Source: CAYVGO01 sp964450725 (GTDB taxonomy: Bacteria; Bacteroidota; Bacteroidia; Bacteroidales; UBA932). Taken from it: a stretch of DNA of 42,135 nucleotides. A program made the position numbers and the translations under genes. Location of the stretch: NCBI GenBank assembly GCA_964450725.1, contig CAYVGO010000015.1, positions 1 to 42,135 of the forward strand, in the 5' to 3' direction. The notes under the pieces were generated by a model. It saw only the letters and a program-made list of their open reading frames with translations. It did not search any database and was not told the origin of the DNA. This document shows, one piece after another, positions 39,939-42,135 of this stretch (its first letter is position 1; each line of letters begins with the position of its first letter).

Positions 39939-41945
39939 ATGAGTTTTGTTTTAAAATCTTCCTATACACCTTTTGGAGATCAGCCTTCGGCAATTGCTGC
40001 TTTGACCGAAGGTATTCGGAATGCTGAACTGTATCAAACTTTACTGGGGGTTACCGGTTCTGGAAAAACATTCACGATTGCTAATGTTATACAAGAAATT
40101 GGAAGACCGGCTTTAATCCTCAGTCATAATAAAACATTGGCAGCACAATTGTATTCTGAATTTAGAAACTTTTTCCCGGATAATGCGGTTGAATATTTTG
40201 TGTCGTACTATGATTACTATCAGCCTGAGGCCTATTTGCCTACAACTGACACCTACATCGAAAAAGATTTACAGATTAATGATGAACTGGAAAAACTTCG
40301 ATTACGTACAACATCGGCTCTTTTGTCCGGACGAAAGGACGTAATTGTTGTTTCATCTGTATCTTGCTTGTATGGTATTGGAAATCCCGAAGATTTTCAT
40401 GCCAATACAATATCACTGGCCGTAGGGCAAAGAATTTCCAGAAATAAATTGTTGTATGATTTAGTCTCCTCTTTATATGAACGTACGGAGTTAGAACTGA
40501 GACGAGGAATGTTCAGAGTCAATGGAGAAACTATAGATATTTACGTTGCTTATGCCGATTTTGCTTATCGAATTGAATTCTGGGATGAAGAGATAGAACG
40601 GATTACATGTATTGACCCCAATAGCGGAAAAAGAATAGAGATTTGTGATAAGATTATTATTTTTCCGGCAACAATTTTTATTACTACACAAGCCAGACGT
40701 AATGCTGCCATTCGCCAGATTCAGGATGATATGGTCAAACAATGCGATTATTTTTCAAGTATTGGCAGATCAATGGAGGCGAAGCGGATTAAAGAACGGG
40801 TGGAGTATGATATCGAAATGATTAAAGAATTGGGATATTGTCCCGGTATAGAAAATTATTCTCGCTATTTTGACGGGAGAATGCCCGGTACACGTCCGTT
40901 TTGTTTATTAGACTTTTTCCCTAAAGATTTCTTGATGATTATTGATGAAAGCCATGTTACTTTACCTCAGATTCATGCCATGTATGGCGGTGACAGATCC
41001 AGAAAAGAAAATTTGGTGGAGTATGGGTTTAGACTACCTGCGGCGTTAGACAATCGTCCCTTAAAATTTGAGGAATTTGAAGAATTAACGGCTACGACGA
41101 TTTATGTAAGTGCTACGCCTGCAAATTATGAACTGGAAAAGTCAGGAGGAAAAATCGTAGAACAAATCGTAAGACCCACCGGATTGTTAGACCCGCCCAT
41201 AGATGTAAGACCAACACAATTTCAGATTGATGATTTGTTGGAAGAGATAAGGTTGCGCATTAAAGATAAAGAGAGGGTTTTAGTGACAACGATTACCAAA
41301 AAATTGGCCGAAGAGTTGCAATCATTTTTTGCCGATATTGGAATCTTGTGCAGTTATATCCATTCAGGTGTAGATACGTTGGAACGCATTCAAATTTTAG
41401 ATATGTTGCGACAGGGTAAAATTGATGTCCTTATAGGTGTAAATCTTTTAAGAGAGGGATTAGATTTACCTGAAGTATCATTGGTAGCGATTTTAGATGC
41501 GGACAAAGAGGGATTTTTACGCAATACACGATCTTTGACCCAGACTGCCGGACGTGCTGCCCGACATTTGAATGGGAAAGTAATTATGTATGCCGATAAA
41601 ATTACCGAATCTATGCAGCAAACTATTGATGAAACGAATCGGCGCAGAGAAAAGCAAATGGCTTATAATACTTTACATAACATAACCCCAAAAGCCGTTG
41701 TCAAACAAAGTTTATCTTTACTGACAGAACAAAACGAAATTGACAAGCAAAAATATTATACAGAACCTGAGTCTGTCAATTATGCTGCTGACCCTGTGAT
41801 ACAATATATGTCTAAAGATGAACTGCAAAAAGCGGCGGAAACTGCCAAGAAGAATATGGAAGAGGCTGCCCGCAAGTTAGACTTTACACAAGCTGCTGCT
41901 TTCAGAGATGAAATGTATGCATTGCAAAAACTAATATCTGAATAG
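39939..41945 (+). CDS. uvrB: Excinuclease ABC subunit B
   Basis: 668 residues. Damage-verifying helicase-like subunit of nucleotide excision repair. Walker A GVTGSGKT (37-44), the damage-inserting beta-hairpin YYDYYQPEAYLPTTDTYIEKD, the DEAD-like IIDESH, helicase motifs IGVNLLREGLDLPEVSLVAILDADKEGFLR and QTAGRAARH, and a C-terminal UVR motif (EAARKLDFTQAAAFRDEMYAL) for contact with UvrC. All are intact and the length is normal. No clear promoter in the short gap to the divergent small-protein genes. Confidence 0.98.
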   Translation: MSFVLKSSYTPFGDQPSAIAALTEGIRNAELYQTLLGVTGSGKTFTIANVIQEIGRPALILSHNKTLAAQLYSEFRNFFPDNAVEYFVSYYDYYQPEAYLPTTDTYIEKDLQINDELEKLRLRTTSALLSGRKDVIVVSSVSCLYGIGNPEDFHANTISLAVGQRISRNKLLYDLVSSLYERTELELRRGMFRVNGETIDIYVAYADFAYRIEFWDEEIERITCIDPNSGKRIEICDKIIIFPATIFITTQARRNAAIRQIQDDMVKQCDYFSSIGRSMEAKRIKERVEYDIEMIKELGYCPGIENYSRYFDGRMPGTRPFCLLDFFPKDFLMIIDESHVTLPQIHAMYGGDRSRKENLVEYGFRLPAALDNRPLKFEEFEELTATTIYVSATPANYELEKSGGKIVEQIVRPTGLLDPPIDVRPTQFQIDDLLEEIRLRIKDKERVLVTTITKKLAEELQSFFADIGILCSYIHSGVDTLERIQILDMLRQGKIDVLIGVNLLREGLDLPEVSLVAILDADKEGFLRNTRSLTQTAGRAARHLNGKVIMYADKITESMQQTIDETNRRREKQMAYNTLHNITPKAVVKQSLSLLTEQNEIDKQKYYTEPESVNYAADPVIQYMSKDELQKAAETAKKNMEEAARKLDFTQAAAFRDEMYALQKLISE

Positions 41946-42004
41946 ATTGCTCTGATTGTCTTAAGACAAATCTTTCCTTGGCTATTGTTTTACTCTTTTC
42001 TTTG

Positions 42005-42037
42005 CTTTTTTAAGATAACCATTTTATCTTGAAAAAA
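42005..42037. terminator. Possible terminator after uvrB
   Basis: CTTTTTTAAGATAA and TTATCTTGAAAAAAAG can pair around a 5-nt loop with one bulge. AT-rich, so weak. From here to the end of the window I see no gene; CTATCTTTT occurs twice near the end. Confidence 0.35.
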
Positions 42038-42135
42038 AGTAATTCTTCATTTTTACCCCGATAACCTCCACTTTTATCCCAATCGGCTATCTTTTGAGTG
42101 AAATCTCCTATCTTTTAGGTAGGACATCCTCCTTC

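Overview
The window looks like a scaffold from a low-GC member of the Bacteroidetes, most likely Bacteroidales, probably assembled from a metagenome because it carries two gaps of exactly 100 N. The evidence for the phylum is consistent: two surface proteins end in a type IX secretion (T9SS type A) sorting domain; there are fimbrillin-like lipoproteins and a FISUMP-type C-terminus; a PUR/DUF3276 protein and a DUF6722-like small membrane protein are present; and many genes are preceded by the Bacteroidetes sigma-ABfr promoter (TTTG-N19-TAnnTTTG), with perfect copies before the DUF3276 gene, guaA and a pair of small membrane proteins.

Layout. 1-7.8 kb: the tryptophan genes trpC-trpF-trpA overlap one another and sit between two paralogous T9SS-exported proteins. 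The left one is cut by the window edge. The right one has 11 tandem units of exactly 219 bp. trpB, trpE, trpG and trpD are not here. 7.9-14.6 kb: penicillin-binding protein 1C (minus), a PUR-like nucleic-acid-binding protein (plus), then a minus-strand run etfB-etfA-glycosyltransferase-ECF sigma factor. 14.8-21.3 kb: a one-way (+) series of small accessory genes: methyltransferase; a VOC protein/WYL regulator/GyrI-like operon; sugar O-acetyltransferase; GNAT; isochorismatase-like hydrolase; DUF5131 Cys-cluster protein; a decayed stretch; DUF3788; and a four-helix membrane protein. This looks like an accumulation of small-molecule-modifying and stress genes rather than one pathway.

21.4-25.2 kb: two consecutive minus-strand fimbrillin-like lipoproteins. 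One carries a C-terminal HExxHxxGxxH zinc-protease motif and the other a FISUMP domain. 25.3-29.8 kb: guaA and aconitase, separated by about 0.7 kb that holds a 42-bp tandem array (broken by the first gap) and a 184-bp nested inverted-repeat element. A 7-bp microsatellite lies directly upstream of aconitase and runs into the second gap. 30-34 kb: a secreted YD-like protein, a ZIP metal transporter, a CapA-family protein and biotin ligase, all minus. 34-39 kb: a CzcA-type metal efflux pump fused to its own TolC-like outer membrane channel, divergent from a Spy/CpxP-like periplasmic protein. 39-42 kb: yajC, a convergent pair of tiny membrane proteins (one only 38 codons), and uvrB.

I do not see a phage, CRISPR array, rRNA, tRNA or complete insertion sequence. 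The most unusual items are the repeat/palindrome complex between guaA and aconitase, the fimbrillin-metalloprotease fusion, the RND-TolC fusion without an adaptor gene, the homogenised 219-bp repeats, and an orphan promoter-hairpin unit at about 17.45-17.55 kb that could be a small RNA.
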